64,000 nucleotides of DNA from Phaeodactylum tricornutum CCAP 1055/1 (GCF_000150955.2 NC_011691.1:124001-188000), one strand, 5' to 3'; shown: positions 1-11,044, counted from the first letter of the stretch. A program made the numbers and translations. Notes: a model not told the origin generated them from the sequence alone.

Positions 1-10
1 CCTTAGCCGC

Positions 11-26
11 ACACACACACACACAC
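11..26. repeat. Short (AC)n microsatellite
   Basis: A run of eight AC dinucleotides lies in the 5' flank of the methylenetetrahydrofolate reductase gene, about 120 bp before its ATG. It is a simple repeat with no sign of coding. Confidence 0.8.
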
Positions 27-143
27 TCTGTCTCTCCCGGCATTGGCTTGGATCCACAATCGAAAAACAATCACACGCGGATTGGCTGTGAAAACATACC
101 AAACATACACCGATCGACACACCAAAACCGATACAAAATCTCG

Positions 144-1725
144 ATGAGTTCTTCTACGCCAGTGACGATGAGTCCGGAGGCCTTGTCGTGCGTCGTGCCC
201 GGTACGACTCCGGATCCTCGGATTGGGGACGTCATTGCACAACCCCGTCCCGATGGCAAGCCTTTTGTTTCCCTCGAGTACTTTCCACCCCGCACCGCCG
301 AAGGCGTTCAGGTACGTTGCGGTATTTTGTATTGTTGTTTGCATAATGTTGTTGTGTATTGTCGTTGTTGGTTGTGTATTTCTCACTCCATCATATATAT
401 ACATATATATTTATACAAACGGGTGTAGAATCTACACGCCCGTATGCATCGTATGCGCGATACACTCCAACCCGCCTTTACGGACATGACCTGGGGTGCC
501 GGAGGTTCCACGGCCGAATTGTCTCTCCAACTCGCTCTCTACGCCCACAACACGGGACACGTGGCCAATCTACACATGACCTGTACCAACCTCGACAGCG
601 GTAAGAGTAGTACTAGTACTAGCAGTAGTAGTGAACACAACGGCAACGCCAGTGACGACGTTGCTTCTGCGGATCCCCGCGAAACCCTCCGTCGCGCACT
701 CCAACAAGCCCACGACGGGGGCATCCGGAACCTCGTGGCCTTGCGGGGAGATCCACCCGCCGGACAAGAAACGTGGACCGCCACCGAAGGTGGCTTTACC
801 TGTGCACTCGATCTCGTCGAATTCATTCGATCCCTACCGGACATTGGTGCCGACTTTCATCTCGCCGTGGCGGGATATCCCGAAGGACACCCCAACGCCA
901 TTTCCGAAATTGCCGATCCGACGACCCTCACCGCTGCCGAAGCCGCACGGGCCAGTGTCACGGACGGAAAAACATACTGCTGTCTCGATGCCGATTATCA
1001 CAAGGAAATGGAGTATCTCAAAAAGAAGGTGGATGCCGGTGGTGGTGAGTCTGATGGGTGTTGTTGTTGTTGCTGCTGTGGCACGTGACCCATCTTGTAC
1101 ATCCCACAAGACCGCTCACCCACCCCCTTACCCTCCGTACACAGACATGATCATGACACAAATGTTCTTTGACGCCGCCGTATTTTTGCAATTCGTCGAG
1201 GACTGCAGGGCCTGGGGCATTACCGTCCCCATTGTCCCCGGACTCATGTGCATCAACGCCTACGCCGGATTCGTCAAAATGGCCAAATTCTGCAAGACCC
1301 GCGTCCCGGAAACCCTCCGCGCACGCATGGAAGCCATCAAGGACGACGCCGCCGCCGTCAAGGCCTTTGGCGTCGAATTCGGCGTCGAAATGTGCCGAAC
1401 ACTCCTCGCCAGTGGACACGTATCCGTCCTGCACTTTTACACTCTCAATTTGGAAAAGGTCGTTTACGGCGTGCTCGACGCCCTGGGTTGGTCGGAAAAT
1501 GCCCTGGCTACCGTCAACGAATCCGACGAAACCTCCATGGTCGCCAAAGGCAGTGCCTGGGCACGAGTCGGAGACGTCGTCCACTCGCTTTACGGTCCCG
1601 CCGTCGTGACGGAATTGAACGATCGCGACGGCGCCGCCAAGGTGGAATTCTCCCAGTGGATCATGGCCGGCGGGCAAAAACCCGTGGCCTATCTACAAAA
1701 AGGACAATACCACAAGGTCTTTTAG
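144..1725 (+). CDS. MTHFR: Methylenetetrahydrofolate reductase, 3 exons
   Basis: Flavoprotein that reduces 5,10-methylene-THF to 5-methyl-THF for methionine synthesis. Exons 144-311, 429-1044 and 1145-1725 are joined by GT-AG introns of 117 bp (CAG|GTACGT) and 100 bp (GTGAGT). The phases agree and give about 454 residues. Family motifs are clear: SLEYFPPRT near the N-terminus, DMTWGAGGS, RNLVALRGDPP, FHLAVAGYPEGHP, TQMFFDAAVF after the last splice, and PIVPGLMCIN. 144 is the first in-frame ATG; the frame is open upstream but without ATG. A Ser-rich insert (SSTSTSSSS) interrupts the region before DPRETLRRAL. There is no room for the long SAM-binding regulatory domain of animal and plant enzymes. 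The last 50 residues or so instead form a short module (VVHSLYGPAVVTEL ... AYLQKGQ) of the kind appended to other stramenopile proteins. It is convergent with the RING gene. Confidence 0.93.
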
Positions 1726-1993
1726 AGACATCCAACGGAAAGAACGGTTCCAATACCCCGTGCTGGTGGAGAGGTGAACGTACTTTTCCAGTCTGGGTCC
1801 AAAGCAAGAACCGATTTCCAGTTAAACGGACAAACTCACCGTTTTGCTTCGAAGGAATAAATCGGATCCAACTAACACAACTGAAAAGATGCAGCATTAA
1901 AATAACGAGTCTAGTCTCGCTTGAGTTACAGTTTAAAGTGTACTGGAGTATGAAGAACTGTGCGTGTCGGTTATTTTTCTCTCACTCGGACTT

Positions 1994-3196
1994 TTATAGC
2001 GATCGGGTGACTTGAACGACTTCCACATCATCGTCATCGCTGTCGTCAATCTCGAGTGGATTCGTAGCAGCACGTCCCGCGCTACTATCGCTAGCATTGA
2101 GCGCGTACGAACTCGTCGTCGTATTCCCGCGCCCTCCCATCGTGCTGGACATGCCGAAAAACGCCGTAGGATAAGGGAAAAGGTTTTGTGGGCGCCGGTT
2201 TAGTGCGTTGCGTCGCTGTTGTGCGGCGGTCGAAGAACGCATGAACAGCGTCATAAAGTCAGGCGCCGTGTCTTCGTCTTCGTCCGAATCGAACATGCTA
2301 CCGTCCACAGAAACTGTCGGATGAAACGCACCCGTGCCCATACGCGAAAAGATGAAGCGCCCAAGTCGAGACTCGTTGGAAGAGATCTGCTGCAAAATTG
2401 CTTCCAGGGCGGCGCCCGACACGACATCGGATCGCTGATCGCGTTGTTTCACACGCTTCGAGTTCGTAAAAGTGCGGTCTCCCTTGATTTTCTTCCGAGG
2501 ATGAATACGCTCAATCTTCGTGAAACGAGCCTTGCACAAGGGACACGAGTTTTCGCGATCAGACCATGTGCCGATACATGAAAAGCAAAATTTATGGTCG
2601 CACCCATCAATCTTGGACGCTTCATGGTGGTCAGGCTCACACATGCATATGCAACACGCTGCTAAAGGAGCTTCCAGTATTTCGAGATCTGCCTCTATAG
2701 CGTTCGGAGGAGATTTCTTGCGCAGCCGCAACCTCTTGGAAAGCGGACTCTGGATAGCGATCTCCGCAGCTCGCTTGCCATGGCGGCTGGACGGGCTCGC
2801 AGGAGCAATAGTAGAGCCGAGCGTAGTTCGAGCGATTGCTGCTTCGGCCACACACGAAGAGCGACGCGCCTTTTCCTTGGCGCCTTCCGTAGAAGTGTTG
2901 GACGCTGTCTTGCTACAGACTTGTGTCGAGGGAACGATGCGTCGCGAGGGGGAGCGAGGACACACGAGACGCATTGTCGAAGCAACTACGTCTACGTTGG
3001 ACCCGGCAAGCGAGGTAGTGCGCGGCCGGCGACAGGCCCGATCCATGGGTTCTAATTGAGGCATATCCGCACAGAGATCTTCCCTGGGCACGGGGGATCG
3101 GATGGTTGTTTCCCCGGTTGCATCCGAACGCAAGCTTCGCACCGGGGGACTTGCATTAAAGGTGAAACAAGAAATGGGTGCTTCCGGATGAACCAT
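1994..3196 (-). CDS. RING-finger protein, putative E3 ubiquitin ligase
   Basis: A single exon of 400 residues starting at the ATG at 3196; the frame is open 11 codons further but only with a TTG. A C3HC4-type RING lies at about residues 179-226: CCICMC, then GCDHKFCFSCIGTW, then CPLCKARF, giving the expected C-x2-C, C-x-H-x2-C-x2-C and C-x2-C zinc ligands. It probably recruits an E2 and ubiquitinates nuclear substrates. A basic stretch KRLRLRKK just before the RING may be a nuclear signal. The rest is low-complexity and Ser/Arg-rich, with an acidic tail (DDSDDDDVEVV) that could act as a SUMO-interacting motif (inference). No transmembrane segment is visible. Its substrate cannot be inferred. 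Confidence 0.85.
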   Translation of the reverse strand: MVHPEAPISCFTFNASPPVRSLRSDATGETTIRSPVPREDLCADMPQLEPMDRACRRPRTTSLAGSNVDVVASTMRLVCPRSPSRRIVPSTQVCSKTASNTSTEGAKEKARRSSCVAEAAIARTTLGSTIAPASPSSRHGKRAAEIAIQSPLSKRLRLRKKSPPNAIEADLEILEAPLAACCICMCEPDHHEASKIDGCDHKFCFSCIGTWSDRENSCPLCKARFTKIERIHPRKKIKGDRTFTNSKRVKQRDQRSDVVSGAALEAILQQISSNESRLGRFIFSRMGTGAFHPTVSVDGSMFDSDEDEDTAPDFMTLFMRSSTAAQQRRNALNRRPQNLFPYPTAFFGMSSTMGGRGNTTTSSYALNASDSSAGRAATNPLEIDDSDDDDVEVVQVTRSL

Positions 3197-4497
3197 AGTT
3201 ACTCGTAGTTTCAATGCCGCAGAATGCAAATGCAGGCTGTTTAGAATCGAGCGATTTTTGAAGAGAAACTAGACGTTAGATATAGAAACGAAAAGAGAAG
3301 ACTTTCGTCTAAAGATTAGCCGAAGGCTTCGGACTTCGCAGAGAAACCCGGATGAGGCTTATACTAATGTCGCTACGACATATTTCTGCCGAAGCGAATG
3401 GAAATCGGAGAGCGAAATGTCTGGAAGCGGTAGGTTGACCATGTGGACGAAAAGAGGCTGCTTTGATTGCCTCTCTGCTGCTGGAGAGCGCCACACTTCC
3501 TTACACACTCCAGGGATTGTCTGGTGAAGAGAAAGGACAAATTGCCAGCGTCCCAAGATTGGTTTCTCCCAAAAGGCTCGATCATTCCAATTCGACGAAA
3601 ACGAGTCGTCGCTAGAGGATCATTTCGCTGCAGTCCACAAGATTACCCTGTCACATACCTATTAGTGATGACTCGCCTCGAAAAGACGAGGCACTCGTTG
3701 CACGGAGTTAAGGTCACTGTGATGTGCTTGTTTCATAAAGCGCACGACGTCGTGGAATGGGATAAGTTGGTGTGTTTTTGGGTGCGTCGCTGCTGGTGTG
3801 TGGTTTGTGTCTCCTTTGGCTTTCGGCGGCACGGCGCGATGGTGTCACGAAGGACAAAGGTTCCCGAAAGAACGTCCGCGGCACAGCGTGATCGGCTGCG
3901 GCTGTCGTCGTCGGATAGGATCACGATTTCTACACCTCTCCGCCTACCGGTATTCGTGTTCGAAAATCATCGCTGCACCATTTCGGTTCGAAAAGCTTCT
4001 GCGACGTTATCTACCCAATCATAGATATTGTAGGTCACGAGGTGTCAGCACACGACGCGACTGGGCACAGACAAGTACGCCGCTCCGAATTTTTAGGGAA
4101 ACCGGCTTCGGCATTCCAGTGTGGACTAATGGACAATCCAACGCGTGGCGGGTATCTAGACGGCTGGCATGGCGTGCGTTGCAGAATTTCCGTGCCGCTC
4201 GACAAATCAGAAACGCGAGAAGCGTCTGCCAGAAAGATCGGATCGATAGGGGGCCGCCATAAGGAGGAACAAGGTTTCACTGGCTGTCACAGTGACGTTA
4301 TTCCAAACCCAAACCGGAAATCGAAAGGCTATGAAACCTAACAACGGGTGGACTCACTCTGTCACTCAATTACGTCACTTGACAGCTTTCTGTCAACGGT
4401 CCCAAGGGGAAGCCGGATAGAGAGGGATTCACAGTCAAGGTGCTCGCCACAAAATCGAAAGCGTTTCGAAGAGGTTTTCGAATGCAAAGGAGAAATC
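3197..4497. other. Divergent intergenic region, RING / SET genes
   Basis: 1.3 kb between two divergent genes. Open frames exist (for example 3467-4024 on +) but lack family resemblance and convincing starts. CRE-like half-sites occur at 4293-4298 (TGACGT) and 4372-4377 (ACGTCA). A TCACAGTCAA element lies at 4429-4438, about 60 bp before the SET start. I see no RNA gene or repeat. Confidence 0.5.
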
Positions 4498-5412
4498 ATG
4501 ATGTATCATTTGCTAGTCAAAATGGCTTTGTCACTGAGTGTTCTTTGGTTAGGTTCTTGCAGTGCTCGAATGAATCACAGGAGTCTACCAAAGGCCAGGA
4601 ACCGCGTATCGAAACCTCCGCTTGCTCGACGAATCTTCAATTTACCATCTCCATCACGTCGATGCGATGGATCTCACTGGCAGTATCACTGTAATGTTGA
4701 AGAGCAGGGTTGGAGGGCCAATCGGCGCATTCTTCCGCAACAACAACAACATCAGCAATGTAGAACGCTGGCCTTTGCCGAGTCACCCTTGCTCTCCTCC
4801 GAGTCCACGCTCTGGGTCTTACGGGGGATATCGGCAATGGCTTCCTACGTCGGGATTGTGGCGTACGTCGATCGGCCGCGAGGACGAGTGGGGGTCGGCA
4901 GTCGAGAAGTAGACGTCCGGCAATCTACCGTTCCCGGCGCTGGTCTGGGCCTCTTCGCCGCCACCGACCTGGAACGAGGTACCGTACTGGGCACGTACCC
5001 CGGTGTCGTCCTACCTTTATCGCAAAATTTGCCGAAACTCCGGGACTTTCCAGCCTGCGAAGGATACATTTGGAGATTTTCCGACAACAAATTCGTGATC
5101 GATCCCACCAACGCCGTCGGCACTCTAGAATCTGACTGTGTGGGCGGCAATCCGAGCATGCCAGGATCGTTATGGCTCTTTACCAATCTACTGGAAATGT
5201 CCACCCCGACTACCCTCTGTCGGATCAATGAACCGCCAATAGGACTGGACGTCAACGTAGTGACCAACGAAGATCTCCAAGGGCGGACGGTTACCTTTGC
5301 CTTGGAACGTGACGTCGCCAAAGGCGAAGAGCTCTTTATCGACTACGGACTTTACTACGATCGCTCCTTGTACGGAAAGGTACCCGAAGCAGGTGAACAT
5401 TTCAGGCAGTAG
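4498..5412 (+). CDS. SET-domain protein with N-terminal signal sequence
   Basis: 304 residues. The first ATG of the frame is at 4498; the frame extends upstream without ATG. The N-terminus (MMYHLLVKMALSLSVLWLG, then SCSARM) looks like a secretory signal peptide, unusual for a SET protein and compatible with ER or plastid routing. The SET domain covers about residues 138-290: the opening loop PGAGLGLFAATDL, GYIWRF, and the closing GEELFIDYG. The canonical NHS-x2-PN S-adenosylmethionine pocket is replaced by CRINEPPIGLDVNV, so methyltransferase activity on a lysine is likely but unproven. A Gln-rich patch lies between presequence and domain. It converges with the membrane protein at 5515, leaving only about 100 bp. 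Confidence 0.85.
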   Translation: MMYHLLVKMALSLSVLWLGSCSARMNHRSLPKARNRVSKPPLARRIFNLPSPSRRCDGSHWQYHCNVEEQGWRANRRILPQQQQHQQCRTLAFAESPLLSSESTLWVLRGISAMASYVGIVAYVDRPRGRVGVGSREVDVRQSTVPGAGLGLFAATDLERGTVLGTYPGVVLPLSQNLPKLRDFPACEGYIWRFSDNKFVIDPTNAVGTLESDCVGGNPSMPGSLWLFTNLLEMSTPTTLCRINEPPIGLDVNVVTNEDLQGRTVTFALERDVAKGEELFIDYGLYYDRSLYGKVPEAGEHFRQ

Positions 5413-5514
5413 TGATCACTGATAGATGCTATGCCGTTACTCAAGAAAGACTACAGTTACTATATACCCAACATATCCTTTACAATAAACCTGCTTGAAT
5501 GCGTTTATGTGAGA

Positions 5515-7851
5515 TCAAACGATTTCACGTCCCCACGCATCCAACTTCTTTCGACGTGTTTTTCTCGTGCTGGAACGACGGGATTCATGGATTGCGGTGT
5601 GGCGTCTATCCGCTGAACTGTCATCTCCAAACGAGTGGTGGCCGTCTGGCCGACCTAATCTACCATCACTATCGTCGTTCACAAAGAGAGAGTCGCGCAG
5701 TGTCGACGAATTCAAAGGAGTAGTCAACGGATCGAATCCGCCTGTTCGTACTGGCAGCAGTCCAACACCCTGAGAAGGACCAGCCGCAATATCGTCGTTG
5801 CTGGAGGAGGATCCATCCCGAATATTGATTCCGTGTGCCAACCCGTTGGTGTACGAACAATGCCATCCACCCGTGGCGGAATGCTTGAGATCAACGTCTT
5901 CGACATCGAACTGGTGGAGGTAGTCCAGCACTTGATTGCGGCTCGTATAGACTTCGCGATTCGAGCGACGCGCCAATAATAAGCCAACCAACAGTAGCGA
6001 GGTAATAATCCCGACCAACAAGATAGTCAAACCAGTCCATTTCTCCAAGCCCAATACGCCGCTGCTGTCGCTTCCTGTCGTTGAGGGTGCTTTGGCGTTC
6101 ATCGTGGTACCAGACATTTCCGGTGTCTGTGGCGCAGACCCCGGGCCCGACACAACGTCCTCCTCAACCTGCTGTCCATATTCCGGATGTTCGATCGGAA
6201 ATTGGTATTTTCCATCATAACGAGAAATAGTAAGCAAGAAAATATCCGATACGCCTGCCTTTTCGCTTTCCTCACGCGTCCGGTACAAGGAACCAGCCGT
6301 ATGACCAACCAAAACGGCGTTTCCTTGAGAATCCGTCAGTAAACCCCCGCGCATGGCCATTTCATCGTCTTCGGACGATCCGATTTGGCGGACAAATCCC
6401 TCTTTCCCGTCCACAGTATCGTATTTGACCACATAGATGTCTTTCCCCCCAAACGAGGTCATGGTACCGGAAAGGGGTAGGACGCCACTGTTTTCGACAA
6501 CGCCAGCGGCGTAGACGGCTTCACCGTCCGGAGTCACGACGCACGAGACACCCCGAACGGAGGGCCGTCCACCGCTAGTGGCGTTTGCAATGGTTGTCGT
6601 GGCCGCATTTGCTGCCAGCACTTTGGTCCATACAGGCTGCAAGGACTCGAAGTCCAGTTTCATTAGATAACCGCGCGGTGCCGCTGCGGATCCAGAGCGG
6701 TCCAAATCACCCGAAGTGGAACCAACAATATAAATGTGCCCGGGATCGTGACGATATTCGTCGTGACAGACTCCCGCCACAAAGTCATCCTTGCCATCGA
6801 CCGATTGTATCCGCACGGTACCTTGGTGTTTAGGATTACCGGGTTCAACAGGTACACCTCCCGTTACGGGATGCAATTTGGTAACAAAGCCGTCCATATC
6901 GGGACCCGTATCAACAAGGCCGCCCACCCCTCCGCCGTAGCCGGTTGTCGATCCGACGACAACGAGAATCTCATTCGAAAGTTTGATCATACCAGCAACG
7001 TATACGTCTCCGGCTTCTTTAGTCGAGTATGGTTTAGTCCACTGCTCATCGAGAGTATTGAGCACCGTGCCTTCTTGAAAGCGAGCACCGTTAAGACTGA
7101 GCCTGGACACCGTCATATGAAACTTTGAGCCGTAGGGAAAGAAGCGTTGTGGGTCGAGCTGTTCATTGCTGTAGTCGTGATCGACAGTGCTATCCGTTGC
7201 CATACTCGCCACGTACACTTCCGACTCTCCCGGCAATGCCACCACGGCCACTGGAAAGACGACGGGACTGTCCTGCAGAACGCGACCTCCCACAATATCA
7301 ACCCGACTACTGCCACCGTCGTAGTCCATATCCAGCAGCATCCCGTACTGCGTGGATGGAACGATGGAGGCACTGTTGCGGAGTTCTTCCAAAACCCCAC
7401 CCGTGTCGGCGTGCCCCGACAAAAAGAGCTTCGATCCACGGAGTGCAATACTACTGCAGCCTTCCTTGTGAGCGATCGTGGATATTTTGCCCGAATCGAC
7501 CCACGCAATATCTCCGTGGTGCACTTCGGGCAAGCGCGCCGTTACAAGAAAACATCCTGGAGAACTATCAGCCTCGTCGACACGATCCTGCCAAAAGCGT
7601 CCGTACGTGGTGCCCGTCACCACCACAGTGTTGTCGGCCGGGTTGAAGATTGCGGCACTCGCGAACGAACCCCCCACTACATCAGGACCGGATTGGATCC
7701 CTGCTGGTGTATACGTTTGCTGTGCGGATACGACCGTCAACGGGAATATGCAGTACGGCAAAGCTACGAGCAGGGAGAGAATAACGGCGACCTCGCGAGC
7801 ATTCGTGTACCTTGACTTGAGGATTGTTCGTTGCAACCGGAAGTTCTTCAT
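5515..7851 (-). CDS. Type I membrane protein with propeller-like ectodomain
   Basis: 778 residues from an ATG at 7851. Residues 1-45 carry basic residues then a hydrophobic core (VILSLLVALPYCIFPLTVVSA), a signal peptide. About 550 extracellular residues follow with recurrent strand-like units such as VYVAGMIKL ... GFVTKLHP, IYIVGSTSGDL ... YLMKLD, VYAAGVVENSG ... IYVVKYD and NAVLVGHTAGSL, matching the SBBP/beta-propeller repeat style. A single transmembrane helix lies at about 604-626 (ILLVGIITSLLLVGLLLARR). A cytoplasmic tail of about 150 residues follows and ends in basic KTRRKKLDAWG. Such architecture suggests a surface receptor or adhesion protein; the ligand is unknown. A TGACGT half-site overlaps the start (7850-7855). 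It ends close to the convergent SET gene. Confidence 0.82.
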   Translation of the reverse strand: MKNFRLQRTILKSRYTNAREVAVILSLLVALPYCIFPLTVVSAQQTYTPAGIQSGPDVVGGSFASAAIFNPADNTVVVTGTTYGRFWQDRVDEADSSPGCFLVTARLPEVHHGDIAWVDSGKISTIAHKEGCSSIALRGSKLFLSGHADTGGVLEELRNSASIVPSTQYGMLLDMDYDGGSSRVDIVGGRVLQDSPVVFPVAVVALPGESEVYVASMATDSTVDHDYSNEQLDPQRFFPYGSKFHMTVSRLSLNGARFQEGTVLNTLDEQWTKPYSTKEAGDVYVAGMIKLSNEILVVVGSTTGYGGGVGGLVDTGPDMDGFVTKLHPVTGGVPVEPGNPKHQGTVRIQSVDGKDDFVAGVCHDEYRHDPGHIYIVGSTSGDLDRSGSAAAPRGYLMKLDFESLQPVWTKVLAANAATTTIANATSGGRPSVRGVSCVVTPDGEAVYAAGVVENSGVLPLSGTMTSFGGKDIYVVKYDTVDGKEGFVRQIGSSEDDEMAMRGGLLTDSQGNAVLVGHTAGSLYRTREESEKAGVSDIFLLTISRYDGKYQFPIEHPEYGQQVEEDVVSGPGSAPQTPEMSGTTMNAKAPSTTGSDSSGVLGLEKWTGLTILLVGIITSLLLVGLLLARRSNREVYTSRNQVLDYLHQFDVEDVDLKHSATGGWHCSYTNGLAHGINIRDGSSSSNDDIAAGPSQGVGLLPVRTGGFDPLTTPLNSSTLRDSLFVNDDSDGRLGRPDGHHSFGDDSSADRRHTAIHESRRSSTRKTRRKKLDAWGREIV

Positions 7852-9557
7852 GACGTAAACTAACAGTCAAGAAAAGTCTAGAAGACGAATCGAAGTTCCG
7901 TCGACGCTATCTACCAGATCGGTTTCTGTGAGTCAATGAAGCTATTGAGCGAATTAACACGAATATACAATTAAGCAGAGCGTTGCGTTATCTTCGATTC
8001 GTTGGTGCGGAAAAGCTCGTTTCAATTGTCGTTGGGTTGTTGTGACGAAGATTATCGGTCTCTCTCTCGTGTGAGTTCCCTGCCAGTCTCTCACGAGTCG
8101 TCTCGTGCGCGTTGCGTTCCACATTTTGTCCGTTGAATGCCATTTTTTTGGTCGAACGCTTAGTGAAAACCCGGAAACGGACATATCTTTTTCCAAGGCT
8201 TTATCCTCCCAGCTCTATGGAAAGCACCGAACCACACACCAATTAGGGGTTTTAGAGCGTGCGCCGATTCAATCGTGACACATGCTCCCTATAGTCCGGT
8301 TTTGGTTGTGACCGCGCACCCCACTGGAGGAGTCGCACGAAATAGCTAACTGTAACAGAACTGCGAGGTGCAAACACTGCACGCCAACGGTCGAGGAACC
8401 AACGCACTGGATTACTATAGACACCAAACGTAAAAAGGCTTCAAGGGGAAAGGTGCAGGACGGATGGCGTATACGAAGTGACGATCTGGCAATTCAAGGC
8501 CTACGCACCAGCTTTTTGGCTACGTTCTGGCGTTCTCTCGTCTGAAAAAATTTCGTTTGCTTTGTGTTAGTTGATTTTTTTTTGTTTAAACCTCTTTTAG
8601 GTTTGCCCTATAAACCAAAAGTAGCTTAAAAAGGGGGATCGAGCTCCGGAAAGGTTGCAACCAGAATGGGCGATACTGAGACTGTCGGACCCATTCATTA
8701 TCCGAAAGGGATAATGTTGGCAACCTTGCGAATGCCGAGAATTGAGACACCCTCCGGAGTCGTTAGTTGCCTCCGGATGATGGCTGACCTCTTCCTACCG
8801 GCCCTTCTGTTGCCAAATCCACGACCTAGATACTTACTGTGCCGAATGGTATCAATTCCCAAAACATTAATACTACTGACTTCGTAATGAGCCCAATAAT
8901 GTACCTTGAGACGTGCTTCTGGTCTTCTACCGAAAGAGGCCGTTTCCATTGTGTCCTATCAACGTAACTCATGAGATTCGTCGTAGTTTCCCAAGGCGCA
9001 ATCTGGTAGAGTCACTAGATTTAACGGTCTAATGACCATGCCTTTTCATAATTTTTTGTCGTTTCCCTGTTCTTATCATTAGATAAGTTTCAAATGTATT
9101 ATCAAGAAATTCACGCCCAAAGCTTTGATACCGTTTAACTAGATTTAGGTTTGGTTCTTCGAAATGAACTTGCAGCCCAAAGGAGGTGTCATCAATGAAA
9201 ACACAGCGGTACTCGTATCCTTAAGTCGCATATTCTTGGAAAGTCAAATTCTCTAATTACACAATACCAAATATTAAGATTGGGACTAGTCATGGCTTGT
9301 TGGTCATTGTGTCTGTTCGGCAGCTCATCATTTGACCCATGGAGAGATGGAAAGGACTGTCCCAAGCTGAGCCAGCATCGGAGCGACCCTAATCCAAGAC
9401 TTATCCCAAGAAGATTCACAACGTCTATCACTTTCCAGTGATTACTGTCCCAGCGAGCACCGCAGCACTTTGTCGACTAGACGAAGCTCTGTGCTTTCAT
9501 TTTGCTGTATATTCCATCCCAGTGTCGTCTAGGTTGTTGCGGAAGAAGTTCACGATC
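7852..9557. other. 1.7-kb intergenic region, no recognised gene
   Basis: The region separates two divergent genes. The longest frames are 8666-8887 (+) and 8698-8949 (-), the latter 83 residues and basic (GRGFGNRRAGRKRSAIIRR). They overlap each other antisense and match no family I know. A T-rich tract near 8576-8588 is followed by A/T-rich DNA. A degraded element or an unrecognised small gene is possible, but I cannot support either. Confidence 0.4.
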
Positions 9558-10556
9558 ATGCCGGTTGAGATTATACCGGATATCGTCGATGACGGGAGCG
9601 AGTCCTCACAAAGCTATAACGTCGACTTTTCTCGTCAATACGCCTGCGAGCCTTCCACGTCTGCCTTTCCGAGTGGGAAGTACGATCGGGAAGGTGAAGG
9701 CCCCTGCACTGAATGCGGGATGCAGACTCATGATATCCAACACGATTTCCTTAGCCAACATCAAAAAGTTCGTTTGAACGTTGACCAAGAATTACGCAGG
9801 GGGCAGTGCCTCCTTTGCTTCCCCATCGCCTCGGAAGCTAGTCTTAACCGGGTTGACCCAAGCCGACAATCAAAAACTTGCGCCGATGACAGTACGGACA
9901 CACATTGGAGTAGATGCAGCAAACGCATGAAGCAGACACACCACATCGTTGCACGTCGTGTCTCCCAATCCAACATGTTCAAATTCAATCATTCTCTTGA
10001 TGTGAATGCTGAAATTGAGGAAATAAAGATCGGAGGAAGCTACGACATCGCGGACATTCTTTGTGCAATGAAAACCGCCCCTCACGACCACCTCATTCAA
10101 GAGCTCGGCTGCGAAAGTCTATGGATACTCTCCTGGGAGGATGAAAATGCAAGTGCCATTGGTTGCGTCGGAGGGATTCCAATGGTGCTCAACGCCATGA
10201 TTCGCTTTCCTATGAATTCGCACTTGCAACAGTGCGCCTGCGAAACTATTCAGAACTTAGCTTTGGACGAACAGAATCGTCGAGAAATTGTCGAGCTTGG
10301 CGGGATCTCTGTTATTGTTAAAGCTATGATGCGTCATATGGAGTGCGCCGGTATTCAGCAGTGTGTATGTACAGCTTTGGCCAGTATCGCCACCGATCCG
10401 GCCAATCGTCCACTAGTGGCTGACGCTGGAGGCTACGATGCCATTGCAGTGGCAGTCCGCAACTTTGCGGACAACGAACCCGTTGCACGAGCAGCCTATG
10501 ACGCACTTGCCATACTCGGTTTTCCACAATGCACTTCATTAGGAACCTGGCGGTAA
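9558..10556 (+). CDS. Armadillo-like repeat protein with Cys-rich N-terminus
   Basis: 332 residues starting at the ATG at 9558, 41 codons into an otherwise ATG-less open frame. The C-terminal half carries helical ARM-like repeats: LIQELGCESLWILSWEDEN, then IGCVGGIPMVLNAMIRFP, LQQCACETIQNLALDEQNR, VELGGISVIVKAMM, IQQCVCTALASIATDPANR, VADAGGYDAIAVAVRNF. These probably form a protein-binding solenoid. The N-terminal half has GPCTECGMQTHDI and, about 30 residues later, GQCLLCFP. The two CxxC pairs could bind zinc; similar CxxCGxQTH segments recur in diatom proteins (from memory). No membrane segment or targeting signal is clear. The partner is unknown. Confidence 0.8.
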   Translation: MPVEIIPDIVDDGSESSQSYNVDFSRQYACEPSTSAFPSGKYDREGEGPCTECGMQTHDIQHDFLSQHQKVRLNVDQELRRGQCLLCFPIASEASLNRVDPSRQSKTCADDSTDTHWSRCSKRMKQTHHIVARRVSQSNMFKFNHSLDVNAEIEEIKIGGSYDIADILCAMKTAPHDHLIQELGCESLWILSWEDENASAIGCVGGIPMVLNAMIRFPMNSHLQQCACETIQNLALDEQNRREIVELGGISVIVKAMMRHMECAGIQQCVCTALASIATDPANRPLVADAGGYDAIAVAVRNFADNEPVARAAYDALAILGFPQCTSLGTWR

Positions 10557-11044
10557 CAACACAAAATGATTTCATAGCGAAATCGCTTCTCGCAACAAAA
10601 ACGAATGCAGGTGGATTTCATCAGAAGGTTGGGCCGATTGAGAGTGAGCCCCCGTTTCCCACAATTCGTAATGTAAGTGAATTACGGTGACGAAAGGAAA
10701 GTAAGAAAAAAAAGGGTTGTGATAAGTGTTCTTGAACATAATGTAACAAAGGGTAAATCAACGTCAAAGGAGCTGCTTCGTAGTCAGGAGTATTTCTCTT
10801 GTGGAGACTCTGAGCCTTCCTATCTATTTTGGACTCATTTGCACCAGGGTACATATCATCGCATAACTCTTCGCAAGACACATCTAGGCTACCATGCTGC
10901 GTCTTTCCGAATTCCGGTAGAGCATCTTAGTCAGGGGGAAGGACATTAGGTACGGAATCAGGACGTGAATACCCTCCAGTCCTACGCCTTGCCCTGAAAT
11001 ACAGATTGCGGAAACCGGACATTGCGTCAGGATTGGTACACATT

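Noticed and set aside
1018-1677. 219-codon frame antisense to MTHFR
   Set aside because: It mirrors the third coding exon and crosses the intron; codon bias of the sense gene explains it.
3467-4024. 185-codon plus-strand frame between RING and SET genes
   Set aside because: No family resemblance and irregular composition; probably chance in a GC-balanced intergenic region.
8666-8949. Overlapping frames on both strands in the 7.9-9.6 kb gap
   Set aside because: They overlap antisense and neither shows a recognisable motif; a degraded element could not be shown.
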